Positions 15,893 through 25,712 of a DNA stretch of 64,000 bases are shown piece by piece. The stretch is from Actinoplanes sp. NBRC 103695 (GTDB lineage: Bacteria; Actinomycetota; Actinomycetes; Mycobacteriales; Micromonosporaceae): assembly GCF_030269485.1 (NCBI RefSeq), contig NZ_BSTL01000003.1, positions 186,001 through 250,000 of the forward strand. Reading direction: 5' to 3'. The notes under the pieces were generated by a model. The model ran no database searches. It saw only the letters and a program-made list of their open reading frames with translations, and was not told the DNA's origin. The position numbers were made by a program, and so were the translations under genes. Positions within the stretch are counted from its first letter, which is position 1; each line of letters starts with the position of its first letter.

Positions 15893-16939
15893 TCAGATGT
15901 CGATGATCCGCAAAGTCGGAGGGCCGCTGCTCGTGACGACGGTGATCACGAACAGTTTGGTGGCGTACTCGGACCAGGCCAGCCCGCGGAGGGCGACGAC
16001 GTCCTCCGTGATGTCGAGCCGATTGACCGGCAGGACACCGCCCGGCTCGTAGATCAGCACATCGTTGCCGGGGTTCTGAATGCCGAGCGCGAGGTACTGA
16101 TCGTCCGGGGAGATGGACACCGCGGCCGGGTGGTTGCCGACGCGGTACGCGCCCCGGCCGGTCAGCCCCGTGGTCTCGTACGCGGGGAAGTCGTTGGTGG
16201 ACCGGCTGGCGGTGTAGAGCAACTCGCCGGTCGCGTCGACGTCGGTGTCGACGAGGTTGCTGCCCGGAGCGTCGCTGCTGGCCTTGGACACGAGGGCGTT
16301 GTCGTCCACCGTGTATGCCCAGCTGGTCGAGCGGCTCATCGCCAGCTGGCTGGCGACCAGCGGCCCGTCGGCGTCGTCCGCGGACGCGAGGACCGGCGCA
16401 CGCAGGAACCGGGCGTCACCCTGCTGTGACGTCTGAACCGTGGCCGGGCTGACCGCCGTGTCCAGGCGGCCGACGCCGCCGGTCCAGTTGTCGTCGCAGC
16501 CGTGGCCGAACCAGATGTTGTCGCCGGTGCGGGCCAGGTGGGTCGGGCAGGTCCTCGTCCCCGTGGGGTGCCGGTCGATCTCCCTCAGCGTGTTGAGGTC
16601 GATGACGCTGATCGCGTCGCCGGCGGCGAGGGCGACGTAGAGCTTGGTGCGGTCGGCGTTGAGGGCCATGCCGGTGGCGCCGTACTGCTTGCCGATGGTC
16701 TTCCTGACCCGGCCGTCGAAGTCGGTGACGACGATGCCGTTCGAGCTGGGGCCCCCGCTGACGAACACCAGGGAGTGCTCGTCATCGACGATCATCGCCC
16801 CGTAGCCGGGCAGGCCCAGCGGAGTCCCCTCCGCCGCGTGCGCCGCCGTCGCGGTCATTCCCAGCAGCAGAAGCGTTCCGGCGCAGACGGCGCTGATGCG
16901 ACGCATGGCCGATTGTCTGTACATGATCCATCGCCTCAT
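15893..16939 (-). CDS. Secreted YVTN-type beta-propeller protein
   Basis: This 348-residue exported protein has a signal peptide about residues 12-38 (SAVCAGTLLLLGMTATAAHA). The body is a seven-bladed propeller of the YVTN/surface-layer type, with repeated L-Y-V-A-L-A-A-G-D-A-I-S-V-I-D-L and Y-L-A-L-G-I-Q-N-P-G-N-D-V-L-I-Y units. Four cysteines are visible. ATG 16939 follows a GGGGGAGG at a short distance; ATG 16924 is also possible and would still keep the signal peptide. No enzymatic motif is evident. The gene points away from the RHS gene and shares its upstream region. Confidence 0.75.
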   Translation of the reverse strand: MRRWIMYRQSAMRRISAVCAGTLLLLGMTATAAHAAEGTPLGLPGYGAMIVDDEHSLVFVSGGPSSNGIVVTDFDGRVRKTIGKQYGATGMALNADRTKLYVALAAGDAISVIDLNTLREIDRHPTGTRTCPTHLARTGDNIWFGHGCDDNWTGGVGRLDTAVSPATVQTSQQGDARFLRAPVLASADDADGPLVASQLAMSRSTSWAYTVDDNALVSKASSDAPGSNLVDTDVDATGELLYTASRSTNDFPAYETTGLTGRGAYRVGNHPAAVSISPDDQYLALGIQNPGNDVLIYEPGGVLPVNRLDITEDVVALRGLAWSEYATKLFVITVVTSSGPPTLRIIDI

Positions 16940-17282
16940 GGTGCCTCCCCCGTTGTGACAACCCGAGCATCGGGAGATTAGCGCCCGTGATATTGGGCTG
17001 CAACCCCGTCCGTTACACAGTGGAGAGACCTTCTGAACATCCGTCAGATCCTCGACCGAAGGAACCATTGCCTTCTAGCAACTTTTCTGCGTAGCGTGTC
17101 CGTGGCAATTGCAATACACGGGGGCTCGGCTTTCTCAGGCACAGGCACGACAACGTCGCGTCTGGCCGCACCGCATTGTCCGATATCAATCTCTTTCGCG
17201 TTGTTCCGGCGCCAGCCGCACGACGCGCCCCCCGTGCTGCGTTCCGACAGTTCGTGCTGGGACAACAACCACGGGGGTTGGC
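16940..17282. other. Divergent intergenic region, propeller gene / RHS gene
   Basis: These 343 bases carry no convincing gene. An 8-base palindrome GCAATTGC (17105-17112) is present, and the base composition is slightly richer in A+T than the flanks. I see no clear -35/-10 pair, though promoters for both neighbours should lie here. Confidence 0.4.
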
Positions 17283-20200
17283 GTGTCGAAATCCGTACGG
17301 TTCAGATGGTGGATCGCCGTCGTGGCGGTTCTCGCGCTCGTCGGGAGCGGTGTCTATGTGGCGGGCCGCAGAGGCGGCTGGCTGCCCGGCGCCGATTCCG
17401 CCGAGCCGGGACCGGCGACCGGCGCGAGCGGGACGGGAGTGCCACCGGCGACCGGTCGCAACCTCGTCACGAGCGACCGCGTGCCGGCCAAACTGGTCGG
17501 CACACCCGAACGCCCGGTCGCCAAGGTGCCGCTACCCGCCGCCAAGGTGGTCAAGGAGCTGATCGACCAGCGGGCGGTCAACATCAAGCGATTCCTGCTC
17601 AAGGACGGGCGGGTCCAGGACCAGGTGTCCGCCGGGCCGCGGCACTACCGCGACAGCAAGGGTCGCTGGCAGAACATCGACACCCGGATCAAGGCCAGTG
17701 ACCGGGCCGGCTATCCGGCCGCGAACACGACCAACTCGTTCGTCACCCACTTCGGCGGCCGCACCGACCGCCTCCTGACCTTCGACCAGGACGGCCGCCG
17801 GGTGTCCATCGGCCTGGACGGGCCGGCTCGCGCGGTGCGGCCCACGATCAAGGGGAGCACCGCCACCTTCGCCGTGGACGGTGTCGAGTACGCGTACACG
17901 GTGACGCCGACCGGCTTGAAGAACGACATCCGGCTCCGCTCGGCTCCGGCGGTCGCCCCGGCGTACCGTTTCGTGCTGGATCTGCGGGGTGTCGGCGCCG
18001 TCGCGCAGCCGGACGGGTCGATCGCGTTCGCGGGCGGTGACGGCCCGCCGCTGTTCTACCTGCCCAAGCCGTTCATGTACGACGCCAAGGACGACGCGCG
18101 CGGCCCGTACGGCAAGGCGTACACCGACAAGGTGACGCAGACGCTGACCACCCGCGGCGCCCAGTCCCTCGTGACGATCACGCCGGACGCCGCGTGGCTC
18201 AAGGACGCGGCGCGGAAGTACCCCGTCGTGGTGGACCCGACTGTGAAGATCCAGCCGACCACGACGCAGTCGCAGGACGCGATGATCACGTCGGACGAGC
18301 CGGCGAAGAACTTCGACGGCAACTGGCGGCTGTCGGTGGGCACCACCACGAGCTCCACCGCCCGCAGCCTGCTGCGCTTCGACCTGTCGCGCATCCCCGC
18401 GGGGACGACGCTGGACTCGGCGCAGCTGCGCACCTGGTTCGACCAGACGCACACCACCGACGCGGCGAACGTCGAGATCGGCGCGTACCGGGTCACCGCG
18501 CCCTGGACCGAGAACACGGTCACCTGGAACTCCATCAACGGCTCGAGCGCGGATCTGGCGCAGAACAGCACCACGGTGGACAACTCGGAGGCCAACCGGA
18601 CGTCGTTCACCGGTGAGTGGACCAACACCACGGGCGCCGGCAACGGCGGCGGGTACCGGCTGAACAACGACACCCGGACCGGTGACACCTTCACCTGGGT
18701 GCCGCGGCTGACCGAGGCCGGCGTCTACACCGTCGAGGCGTACCACGTCGGCGGCTCCGACCGCGCCACGAACGCCCCGTTCACCGTGCACCACGCCGGC
18801 GGGACGGCGACGGTGAACGTGAATCAGACGGGCGGCGGCAACGGGGCGTGGACGTCGCTGGGCACGTACTCCTTCACGGCGGGAACCACCCACAAGGTCG
18901 TGCTCCGCGACGTGGCCGGCAAGGCCGTGGTCGCCGACGCGGTCCGGTTCATCAAGCGCGGCACCGACGTCAAGAAGAAGGACCAGGTCAACGCCTGGCA
19001 CAACTTCAGCGTCCGGGACACCGTGCAGAACTGGCTCGACGGCACGCAGGCCAACAACGGGTTCATGCTGAAGGCGACCACCGAGACCGCGAACGCCGGC
19101 GGGCCCCGCTACGAGGCCGCCGAGTACGCCTACAACGGTGAGATCGACCAGACGCCGAAGCTGCTGCTGACCTACGGCAAGCCGGGCGTCGAGCTCGATG
19201 CCCCGATGACGATCCGGTCCACCGGCGCGGACCTGACATGGGCTCCGTACGCCAACGACGACTTCGTCGAGTACCAGATCCACCGCAGCATCTGGCAGCA
19301 CTTCCTGCCCACCCGGGCCACGCTGGTCGCCCCGGTGAAGAAGGGACTGACCGCCTACAACGACACCAGCGCCGAGCCGACTCCGGCGAGTTCGCCGGAA
19401 CCGTTCGGCAACGCCTTCTACTACCAGGTCGCGGTGAAGCTGCGGGACGGGTCGCTGCTCGGCTCGCAGAGCCAGCTCGTCCGCCTGCCCAAGGCGGGCC
19501 GGGTGGTCAAGGTGATCCAGGGCGATGCCCGCGACACGACGTTGTCCAGCACCGAGTCGACCACCGGCCACGACGTGCTGCAGGGCTCGCCGTGGCTGTC
19601 GGTGGGCAACAACAGCACCACGTACGGCAAGACCCGCGCCGTCGTGAAGTTCCCGAGCATGAACGGCGTGCCGACCGGAGCCCGGGTCCTCGACGCCAAG
19701 GTCAGCCTCTGGGGCTTCTACACCGTCGGCAGCGGCGCCACGTATCAGCTGCACGAGCTGACCAGGGACTTCGACGAGGGCACCGCCTCGTGGAACCGGG
19801 CGAGCTCCGCCTCCGCCTGGACCGCGGCGGGCGGCGACATCCAAACCACCGGGCTGGGCACCGTCACCCAGGTGACGAACGACCCGGCGGTGCGTGAGTT
19901 CGACGCGGACGCGCTGGTGCAGAAGTGGATCGCCGATCCGACCAGCAACAAGGGCGCCCTGATCAAGCTGGCCGACGAGGCCGGTCCGCAGGAGCGCACG
20001 CTGTTCCTCTCCGGCGAGGGCACCGAGCCGGCGCTGCACCCGAAGCTGAAGGTCGTCTACGCCGACCCGGCGGGCACGTACTACGCCCCGACGGTGCCGA
20101 ACCGGATGATCCCGGGCGACGAGTACTCCGCTCCGGTCACGGTCGCCAACACCACCGACCAGGTCCTCAAGAAGGACGACTGGGTGCTCTCGTACCACTG

Positions 20201-23200
20201 GGAGACGGCGGACGGCCGAGACGTCACGACCGCCGACAACCGGCGCGACACCGCACTCACCGCGGACCTGAACCGTGGTGACGCGCAGACCCTGACCGCG
20301 AAGGCCATGACGCCGGCCCGGCAGGACACGGCCAACAAACGGGAGTCGTTCGTCCTGAAGTGGGACCTGCGCCGGAAGGCCACCGGGCAGTGGCTGTCGC
20401 AGACCGCGCAGATCCCGCCGCTGGCGCAGGAGATCGCCGTCGAGGACCCGACCTCGGACCAGCTCGGCCTGGAGAAGTTCTACCAGTACGGCGGCTCCCC
20501 GGCCGGCGCCGGCTCGAACGTGCTGGTCAACCAGTTCGGTGGCAACGCCGTGTTCAGCTACGACGTGCTGGACAACCCGAGCCGCGGCCTGAACACCTTC
20601 GTCCGGCTCACCTACAACAGCCAGGACACGTCGAACTCGTACATCGGCTACGGCTGGTCGCTGTCCACCTCCAGCATCGCCCGGCTCGGCTCGCCGCTGC
20701 GGTTCACCGGCGGCACGCCGGACTGGCCCGAGAAGGTCGACCTGGTCGACGGCGACGGCACGACCAACGTGTTCCAGCTGAACAAGCACAACAGCACCAA
20801 GCCGTCCGACTGGGACTACGACCATCCCAAGGGCGTGCACCTGTACTTCCAGCGAACCGGTGACGAGGACCCGACCAAGGCGTACGTGATGACCCGGCCG
20901 GACCGGACGAAGGCCTTCTTCGACACCGACGGCTACCAGACCGCGGTCATCGACAACAACGGCAACGAGCTGAACTACACCTACGAGCGGACGTCCACGT
21001 CCAACCTCAACACGGGCGTGCTGAAGTACATCACCGACTCGGCCGGCCGGCGCACGTTGTCGCTGGACTACTACGCGCAGGGCGACCCGCAGTACGACTA
21101 CTTCGTCAACAACGAGAAGAAGAGCGGCGTCAACCTCGACAACGGCAAGATCATCGAGCAGCTGAAGTCGATCACCGACGTCAACGGGCGCACGGTGACG
21201 TTCACGTACAGCAACAAGGGCCTGCTCCAGCTGGTCGTCGACGGCGAGGGGGACAGCGGGGAGAAGCCGTTCCAGTTCTGGTACGACGACAAGCTGGGCG
21301 ACGGCAACCCGAAACTGGTGCGCGTCGACGACCCCCGCGGCAACCCGACGGTCGTGCGCTACTACGACACCAACGACAACAAGAACCGCCGGCTGCGGGC
21401 GAAGGCAGTGGTCGACCGCGAGGAGAAGGAAACCGTCTTCGACTACCTGAACCTCGACGGCGACGCCAACAAGCAGATCACCTCGACCCTGCTCGACGCG
21501 CAGGGCCGGCTGTCCACGTTCCTGATCGACGGCTTCGGCCGGCCCACCCTGCTGACCAACGCCAAGGGTGAGAAGACCGAACTGCACTGGGACGCCGACA
21601 ACAACGTGGACCGGCTGACGGAGGACAACGGGGCCACCACCACGTGGGCGTACGACCCGAAGACGGGCTACCCCACGGAGATCCGCGACGCGGAGGCCAA
21701 CGCCGACCCGCAGGCGCCGCAATCGCCCACCAGGCTCATGTACCGCACGGGCCTGAAGGGGTACACCGCCGAGCTGATCGACAAGATCAGTCCGGAGGGG
21801 CGGCACTGGGTCTTCGGCTACGACGACTTCGCCAACCTGGTCTCGGTGACCGACCCGAAGGGCGTCGCCACCGACCGCGTCGAGGGTGACTACACCACCA
21901 CCTACACCTACGACCGGTACGGCCAGATGGAGTCGGCCACCGACGCGAACGAGAAGACCACCCTCTTCTCCGACTTCGAGCCGGTCGGCTACCCCAAGCG
22001 GATCACCGACCCGCTCAAGAACGTCACGACGTACACCTACGACGTGCTGGGCAACGTGACGAGCGTCGAGGACGCCCGCAAGAAGAAGAGCACCTACGAG
22101 TACGACCTCTTCGGCCGGCCCCGGGGCAGCAAGGTGCCGAAGGACCAGGACAAGGGCGCCTACATCATCACCCCGGGCCCCAGTTACGACCGGAACGACA
22201 ACGTCTACGAGGACATCCGTGCCAACGGGGCCAAGACCACGGCCACCCACGACTCGATGGACCGGATCCGCGGCGTCATGGAGCCGCCGGACACCGAGGG
22301 CGGACCCGAACGGCGGAGCACCTACGAGTACGACAACGTCGGCAACCTGGTCTGGCTCACCGAGCCCAAGGGCAACGCGAGCGCCGACCCGGACGACTAC
22401 CGGACGAGGTACGTCTACGACGAGCTGAACCGCGTCCTGCAGATGACCGACGCCAAGGGCGGCAAGGTCACCTACACCTACGACAAGGTCGGCAACCTCA
22501 AGACCGTCGCCGACCAGCGCAAGAACGAGACGGCCGACCCCGCCGACGCCAACATGACCTACGAGTACGACCGTAAGCACCAGGTCACCGCGGTCATCGA
22601 CGCCGACGGAAACCGGCAGGAGACCCGGTACGACGGCGACGGGAACCCGATCGTCCGCAAGGACCAGGACGGCAACGAGACCACGACGGTCCTCGACGAG
22701 CGGGCCAAGCCGATCGAGCAGCGGGTGCCGCACAGCAGGGCAGCCGACGGCAAGGTCACCTACCGGACCACCAGGTTCGGCTACGACGAGGTCGGCAACC
22801 GCACCAAGGTGGAGACCCCGCGCGGCGTCGAGACCGAGCAGGACGAGAACGACTTCAGCAACGTCACCGTCTACGACGCGATGAACCGGGTGAAGGAGCA
22901 GATCCAGCCGTACGACGTGGACGACTCGGAGTACAAGACCCCCGAGAAGACGACGTACGAGTACGACGAGGTGGGCCGGGTCAAGCAGGTCAGCTCGCCG
23001 CCGTCGGGCAAGCAGGGCCAGGACAAGCGGATCAACACGACCCACGAGTACTTCGACAACGGCTGGGTCAAGAGCAGCACCGACGAGTGGAACATCAAGA
23101 CCACGTACGACTACGACGCTCTCGGCGCGCAGACCAGCCGCAAGGTCACCGGCGGTGACAAGAACCAGTCGATGACCACGACGTACTACCCGGACGGCAA

Positions 23201-25379
23201 GAAGAAGTCCCGCACCGACGACGGGGACGGCGCCGGCCAGAAGAAGAAGAGCTTCGCCTACAGCTACGACCTCAACGGCAACGTCACCGAGATGAGGGAC
23301 ACCAGCTCGGACGCCAAGATCGACCAGTACGTCCTGGCGTACGACCAGCTGAACCGGGTGGAGAAGATCGAGGAGAAGAAGTCCGGGGCGACGAAGAACA
23401 CCACCTCGTTCACCTACTTCTCCAACGGCCTGACCAAGACCCGCACCCACGACAAGCAGTTCTCCGAGTTCAACTACAACCCGCTCGACCTCGCCGCCGA
23501 ATCGAAGGTCGGCACGTCCAGCACCGATCCCAAGCTGAAGGTCACCAAGTTCACCTACACCAAGCGGCACGAGGTGAAGACCGAGACCAAGGCCAACGGG
23601 AACGTGGTCACGAAGGACTACTACCTCGACGGCAAGGAGAAGCACCAGGTCGAGAAGAAGAACAACGACGCGGTGGTCAACGAGCACAGCTACGAGTACA
23701 ACCCCAACGGCCACCGCAGCAAGGACGTCGCCCACAAGCAGAACGCCGACAACAACGCCGCGTTCCTGGACACGACGACCGAGAACTCGTTCGACCCGCT
23801 GGACCGCATCCGGAAGGTGACCAAGACCGGGCACGGCGCGACCACCGAGGAGTACGACCACGACGCCAACAACAACGTCATCCGGCAGAAGCTGAAGGAC
23901 GGCGAGACCAACTTCACCTACGACCGCAACCGGGTGACCAGGTCGACCACCGACGGGATCGCGGCGGACTACACGTACGACGACTTCGGCCGCATGGAGA
24001 AGATCACCTCGCAGGGCATCGACCTGCAGACCTACAAGTACGACTCCTTCAACCGCGTCACCTCGGCGTCGAAGTTCCAGGGCGGGACGACGGAGTACAC
24101 GTACGATCCGCTGGACCGGCAGGCCTCCCGCAAGAAGGGCAGCGAGACCACCGAGTACGGCTACCTCGGCACCTCGGAGAAGATTCTGTCCGAGGAGGTC
24201 GGCGGTCAGCTGAAGAAGTCGTACCAGTACTCGCCGTCCGGGCAGCTGCTGTCGCAGACCACGTTCACGCCCGGCGGGCAGGAGGACGCCTACCTCGGGT
24301 ACAACGCGCACGAGGACGTCGAGCAGCTGACCGACGACAAGGGCAACTCGAAGTCGACGTACGGCTACACCGCCTACGGCAAGGACGACGACCAGCAGTT
24401 CACCGGCATCGACAAGCCCAGCGGCGCACAGCCGGGTGACCCGGCCAAGACGCCGTACAACGCGTACCGCTTCAACGCCAAGCGGTTCGACGAGGTCAGC
24501 GGCGATTACAACATGGGGTTCCGCAACTACAACCCCGGCCTGAATCGGTTCCTCAGCCGCGACTACTACAACGGGGCACTCGCCGACCTCGACATGTCGG
24601 TGGACCCGTTCACCAACAACCGGTACGCCTTCGCCGGCGGCAACCCGGTCACCAACATCGAGATCGACGGCCACTTCTCCCTGGGCGACATCGGCGACAA
24701 GATCAAGGAAGGCGTCGACAAGCTCAAGAACGTCGCCAAGGACGCCGTCGGAGCCGGCGGTGAGGCCGCGAAGGGCGCCGCGCAGAGCGCGTCCGACAAG
24801 GCCGGCAAGCTCTGGGAGCAGACCAAGGACAAGGCGAACAAGGCGATCGACAAGGGGATCGAGAAGGGCAAGCAGCTCGGCGACGACCTCGGGGCCATCC
24901 AGTCGGCCGGGGAGGGCATCGCCAAGCAGACGGAGAAGTGGACCGACGCCGCCAAGCTGAAGGACCCCGCCACCGACATGGCCGGCAAGATCGGCCGCAG
25001 CAAGGCGTGGAAGGCGGCCGGTCCGGTCGGGGACATCATCGGCGGCGGTCTCGGCTTCATCAAGCACAAGCGGGAAGGGGACAAGTGGTTCGCCGCCGGC
25101 TCGAAGGCCGTCGTCGAGACGGGCCTCTCCATGGCCGGTGGCGCGATCGGGGCAGCGGCCGGAGGCGTCTGCGGGCCCGCGGCCCCGGCCTGTGGGGCGT
25201 TGTTCGCCGGGGCTCTGTCCTACGGCGGAGGCCAGCTCGGCGAGAAGCTCACCAACACCGACAAGTCCGGCGACGACGCGGGCTGGACCATCGGCGGCAA
25301 GACAACCGGCCAGCACATCGAGGACTGGGCGGACAAGCAGCAGGAGGACTTCGGCCGGGACGTCGGCATATCGGACTGA
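17283..25379 (+). CDS. Giant RHS/YD-repeat polymorphic toxin
   Basis: This is a 2698-residue surface or secreted protein. It has an N-terminal membrane/signal segment (about residues 9-29). A DNRLRE-type domain (about 320-430 and 560-630) is interrupted by a golvesin-C/Xly-like beta domain (about 440-558), and a second DNRLRE domain follows (about 745-930). Next comes an RHS shell with dozens of YD repeats of the form Y-x-Y-D-x-x-G-N/R (about 1100-2400) and an RHS core motif (YRFNAKRFDEVSGDYNMGFR, then Y-N-P-G-L-N-R-F-L-S-R-D) ending near residue 2464. The last 230 residues are the variable effector: Lys/Ala-rich amphipathic helices, then a Gly/Ala-rich hydrophobic hairpin (about 2608-2658). 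I recognise no nuclease or deaminase motif. GTG 17283 follows GGGGG; the frame is open from 17109. Confidence 0.85.
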   Translation: MSKSVRFRWWIAVVAVLALVGSGVYVAGRRGGWLPGADSAEPGPATGASGTGVPPATGRNLVTSDRVPAKLVGTPERPVAKVPLPAAKVVKELIDQRAVNIKRFLLKDGRVQDQVSAGPRHYRDSKGRWQNIDTRIKASDRAGYPAANTTNSFVTHFGGRTDRLLTFDQDGRRVSIGLDGPARAVRPTIKGSTATFAVDGVEYAYTVTPTGLKNDIRLRSAPAVAPAYRFVLDLRGVGAVAQPDGSIAFAGGDGPPLFYLPKPFMYDAKDDARGPYGKAYTDKVTQTLTTRGAQSLVTITPDAAWLKDAARKYPVVVDPTVKIQPTTTQSQDAMITSDEPAKNFDGNWRLSVGTTTSSTARSLLRFDLSRIPAGTTLDSAQLRTWFDQTHTTDAANVEIGAYRVTAPWTENTVTWNSINGSSADLAQNSTTVDNSEANRTSFTGEWTNTTGAGNGGGYRLNNDTRTGDTFTWVPRLTEAGVYTVEAYHVGGSDRATNAPFTVHHAGGTATVNVNQTGGGNGAWTSLGTYSFTAGTTHKVVLRDVAGKAVVADAVRFIKRGTDVKKKDQVNAWHNFSVRDTVQNWLDGTQANNGFMLKATTETANAGGPRYEAAEYAYNGEIDQTPKLLLTYGKPGVELDAPMTIRSTGADLTWAPYANDDFVEYQIHRSIWQHFLPTRATLVAPVKKGLTAYNDTSAEPTPASSPEPFGNAFYYQVAVKLRDGSLLGSQSQLVRLPKAGRVVKVIQGDARDTTLSSTESTTGHDVLQGSPWLSVGNNSTTYGKTRAVVKFPSMNGVPTGARVLDAKVSLWGFYTVGSGATYQLHELTRDFDEGTASWNRASSASAWTAAGGDIQTTGLGTVTQVTNDPAVREFDADALVQKWIADPTSNKGALIKLADEAGPQERTLFLSGEGTEPALHPKLKVVYADPAGTYYAPTVPNRMIPGDEYSAPVTVANTTDQVLKKDDWVLSYHWETADGRDVTTADNRRDTALTADLNRGDAQTLTAKAMTPARQDTANKRESFVLKWDLRRKATGQWLSQTAQIPPLAQEIAVEDPTSDQLGLEKFYQYGGSPAGAGSNVLVNQFGGNAVFSYDVLDNPSRGLNTFVRLTYNSQDTSNSYIGYGWSLSTSSIARLGSPLRFTGGTPDWPEKVDLVDGDGTTNVFQLNKHNSTKPSDWDYDHPKGVHLYFQRTGDEDPTKAYVMTRPDRTKAFFDTDGYQTAVIDNNGNELNYTYERTSTSNLNTGVLKYITDSAGRRTLSLDYYAQGDPQYDYFVNNEKKSGVNLDNGKIIEQLKSITDVNGRTVTFTYSNKGLLQLVVDGEGDSGEKPFQFWYDDKLGDGNPKLVRVDDPRGNPTVVRYYDTNDNKNRRLRAKAVVDREEKETVFDYLNLDGDANKQITSTLLDAQGRLSTFLIDGFGRPTLLTNAKGEKTELHWDADNNVDRLTEDNGATTTWAYDPKTGYPTEIRDAEANADPQAPQSPTRLMYRTGLKGYTAELIDKISPEGRHWVFGYDDFANLVSVTDPKGVATDRVEGDYTTTYTYDRYGQMESATDANEKTTLFSDFEPVGYPKRITDPLKNVTTYTYDVLGNVTSVEDARKKKSTYEYDLFGRPRGSKVPKDQDKGAYIITPGPSYDRNDNVYEDIRANGAKTTATHDSMDRIRGVMEPPDTEGGPERRSTYEYDNVGNLVWLTEPKGNASADPDDYRTRYVYDELNRVLQMTDAKGGKVTYTYDKVGNLKTVADQRKNETADPADANMTYEYDRKHQVTAVIDADGNRQETRYDGDGNPIVRKDQDGNETTTVLDERAKPIEQRVPHSRAADGKVTYRTTRFGYDEVGNRTKVETPRGVETEQDENDFSNVTVYDAMNRVKEQIQPYDVDDSEYKTPEKTTYEYDEVGRVKQVSSPPSGKQGQDKRINTTHEYFDNGWVKSSTDEWNIKTTYDYDALGAQTSRKVTGGDKNQSMTTTYYPDGKKKSRTDDGDGAGQKKKSFAYSYDLNGNVTEMRDTSSDAKIDQYVLAYDQLNRVEKIEEKKSGATKNTTSFTYFSNGLTKTRTHDKQFSEFNYNPLDLAAESKVGTSSTDPKLKVTKFTYTKRHEVKTETKANGNVVTKDYYLDGKEKHQVEKKNNDAVVNEHSYEYNPNGHRSKDVAHKQNADNNAAFLDTTTENSFDPLDRIRKVTKTGHGATTEEYDHDANNNVIRQKLKDGETNFTYDRNRVTRSTTDGIAADYTYDDFGRMEKITSQGIDLQTYKYDSFNRVTSASKFQGGTTEYTYDPLDRQASRKKGSETTEYGYLGTSEKILSEEVGGQLKKSYQYSPSGQLLSQTTFTPGGQEDAYLGYNAHEDVEQLTDDKGNSKSTYGYTAYGKDDDQQFTGIDKPSGAQPGDPAKTPYNAYRFNAKRFDEVSGDYNMGFRNYNPGLNRFLSRDYYNGALADLDMSVDPFTNNRYAFAGGNPVTNIEIDGHFSLGDIGDKIKEGVDKLKNVAKDAVGAGGEAAKGAAQSASDKAGKLWEQTKDKANKAIDKGIEKGKQLGDDLGAIQSAGEGIAKQTEKWTDAAKLKDPATDMAGKIGRSKAWKAAGPVGDIIGGGLGFIKHKREGDKWFAAGSKAVVETGLSMAGGAIGAAAGGVCGPAAPACGALFAGALSYGGGQLGEKLTNTDKSGDDAGWTIGGKTTGQHIEDWADKQQEDFGRDVGISD

Positions 25380-25496
25380 CGTCCCCGCCGGAGGAGGGTG
25401 CCGGGGCGGCCATCGGCCGCCCCGGCATGTTTCGGAACGCCGCCCGGCGGCAAAACTGCAATTCCAATCAGGACCGCTGACGGGGAGGAACGGACT

Positions 25497-25706
25497 GTGA
25501 CGGATCCAGGTGGCAGGTACACCGTTGGCAACATCATCGGCATCACGGTGGCCACGTTGCTGTGCGCCGGCCTGGGGTTCTACGCGCTCTTCGGCGAGCC
25601 CACCGGCCGGATCGGCCGGAACTGGCAGAGCGTCGCGGTCTTCGGCGTGCTGGGAACCCTGGTCGGCCTCTTCTACGTGATCAAGGGCATCCGGAACCGG
25701 CGCTGA
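25497..25706 (+). CDS. Two-helix membrane protein, candidate immunity protein for the RHS toxin
   Basis: This 69-residue protein has two hydrophobic helices (about residues 12-32 and 44-62), a GEPTGRIGRNW loop between them and a basic tail (KGIRNRR). It starts at GTG 25497 with a strong GGAGG site 9 bases before. It lies 117 bases after the RHS stop on the same strand and is the only gene before the strand changes. RHS effectors are normally followed at once by a small immunity gene. Because the RHS C-terminus has a membrane-type Gly/Ala hairpin, a membrane-embedded immunity protein would fit. Function is inferred from position. Confidence 0.6.
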   Translation: MTDPGGRYTVGNIIGITVATLLCAGLGFYALFGEPTGRIGRNWQSVAVFGVLGTLVGLFYVIKGIRNRR

Positions 25707-25712
25707 GCGCGG

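Noticed and set aside
16782..17701. Several short frames around the start of the RHS gene
   Set aside because: They lack ribosome sites and domain features and overlap coding sequence with clear function.
17532..25316. Open frame of about 2594 codons on the minus strand, antisense to the RHS gene
   Set aside because: It arises because G/C-rich third positions on one strand remove stops on the other. Its translation is Val/Arg/Leu-rich, has no domain, and the plus frame has a clear RHS architecture.
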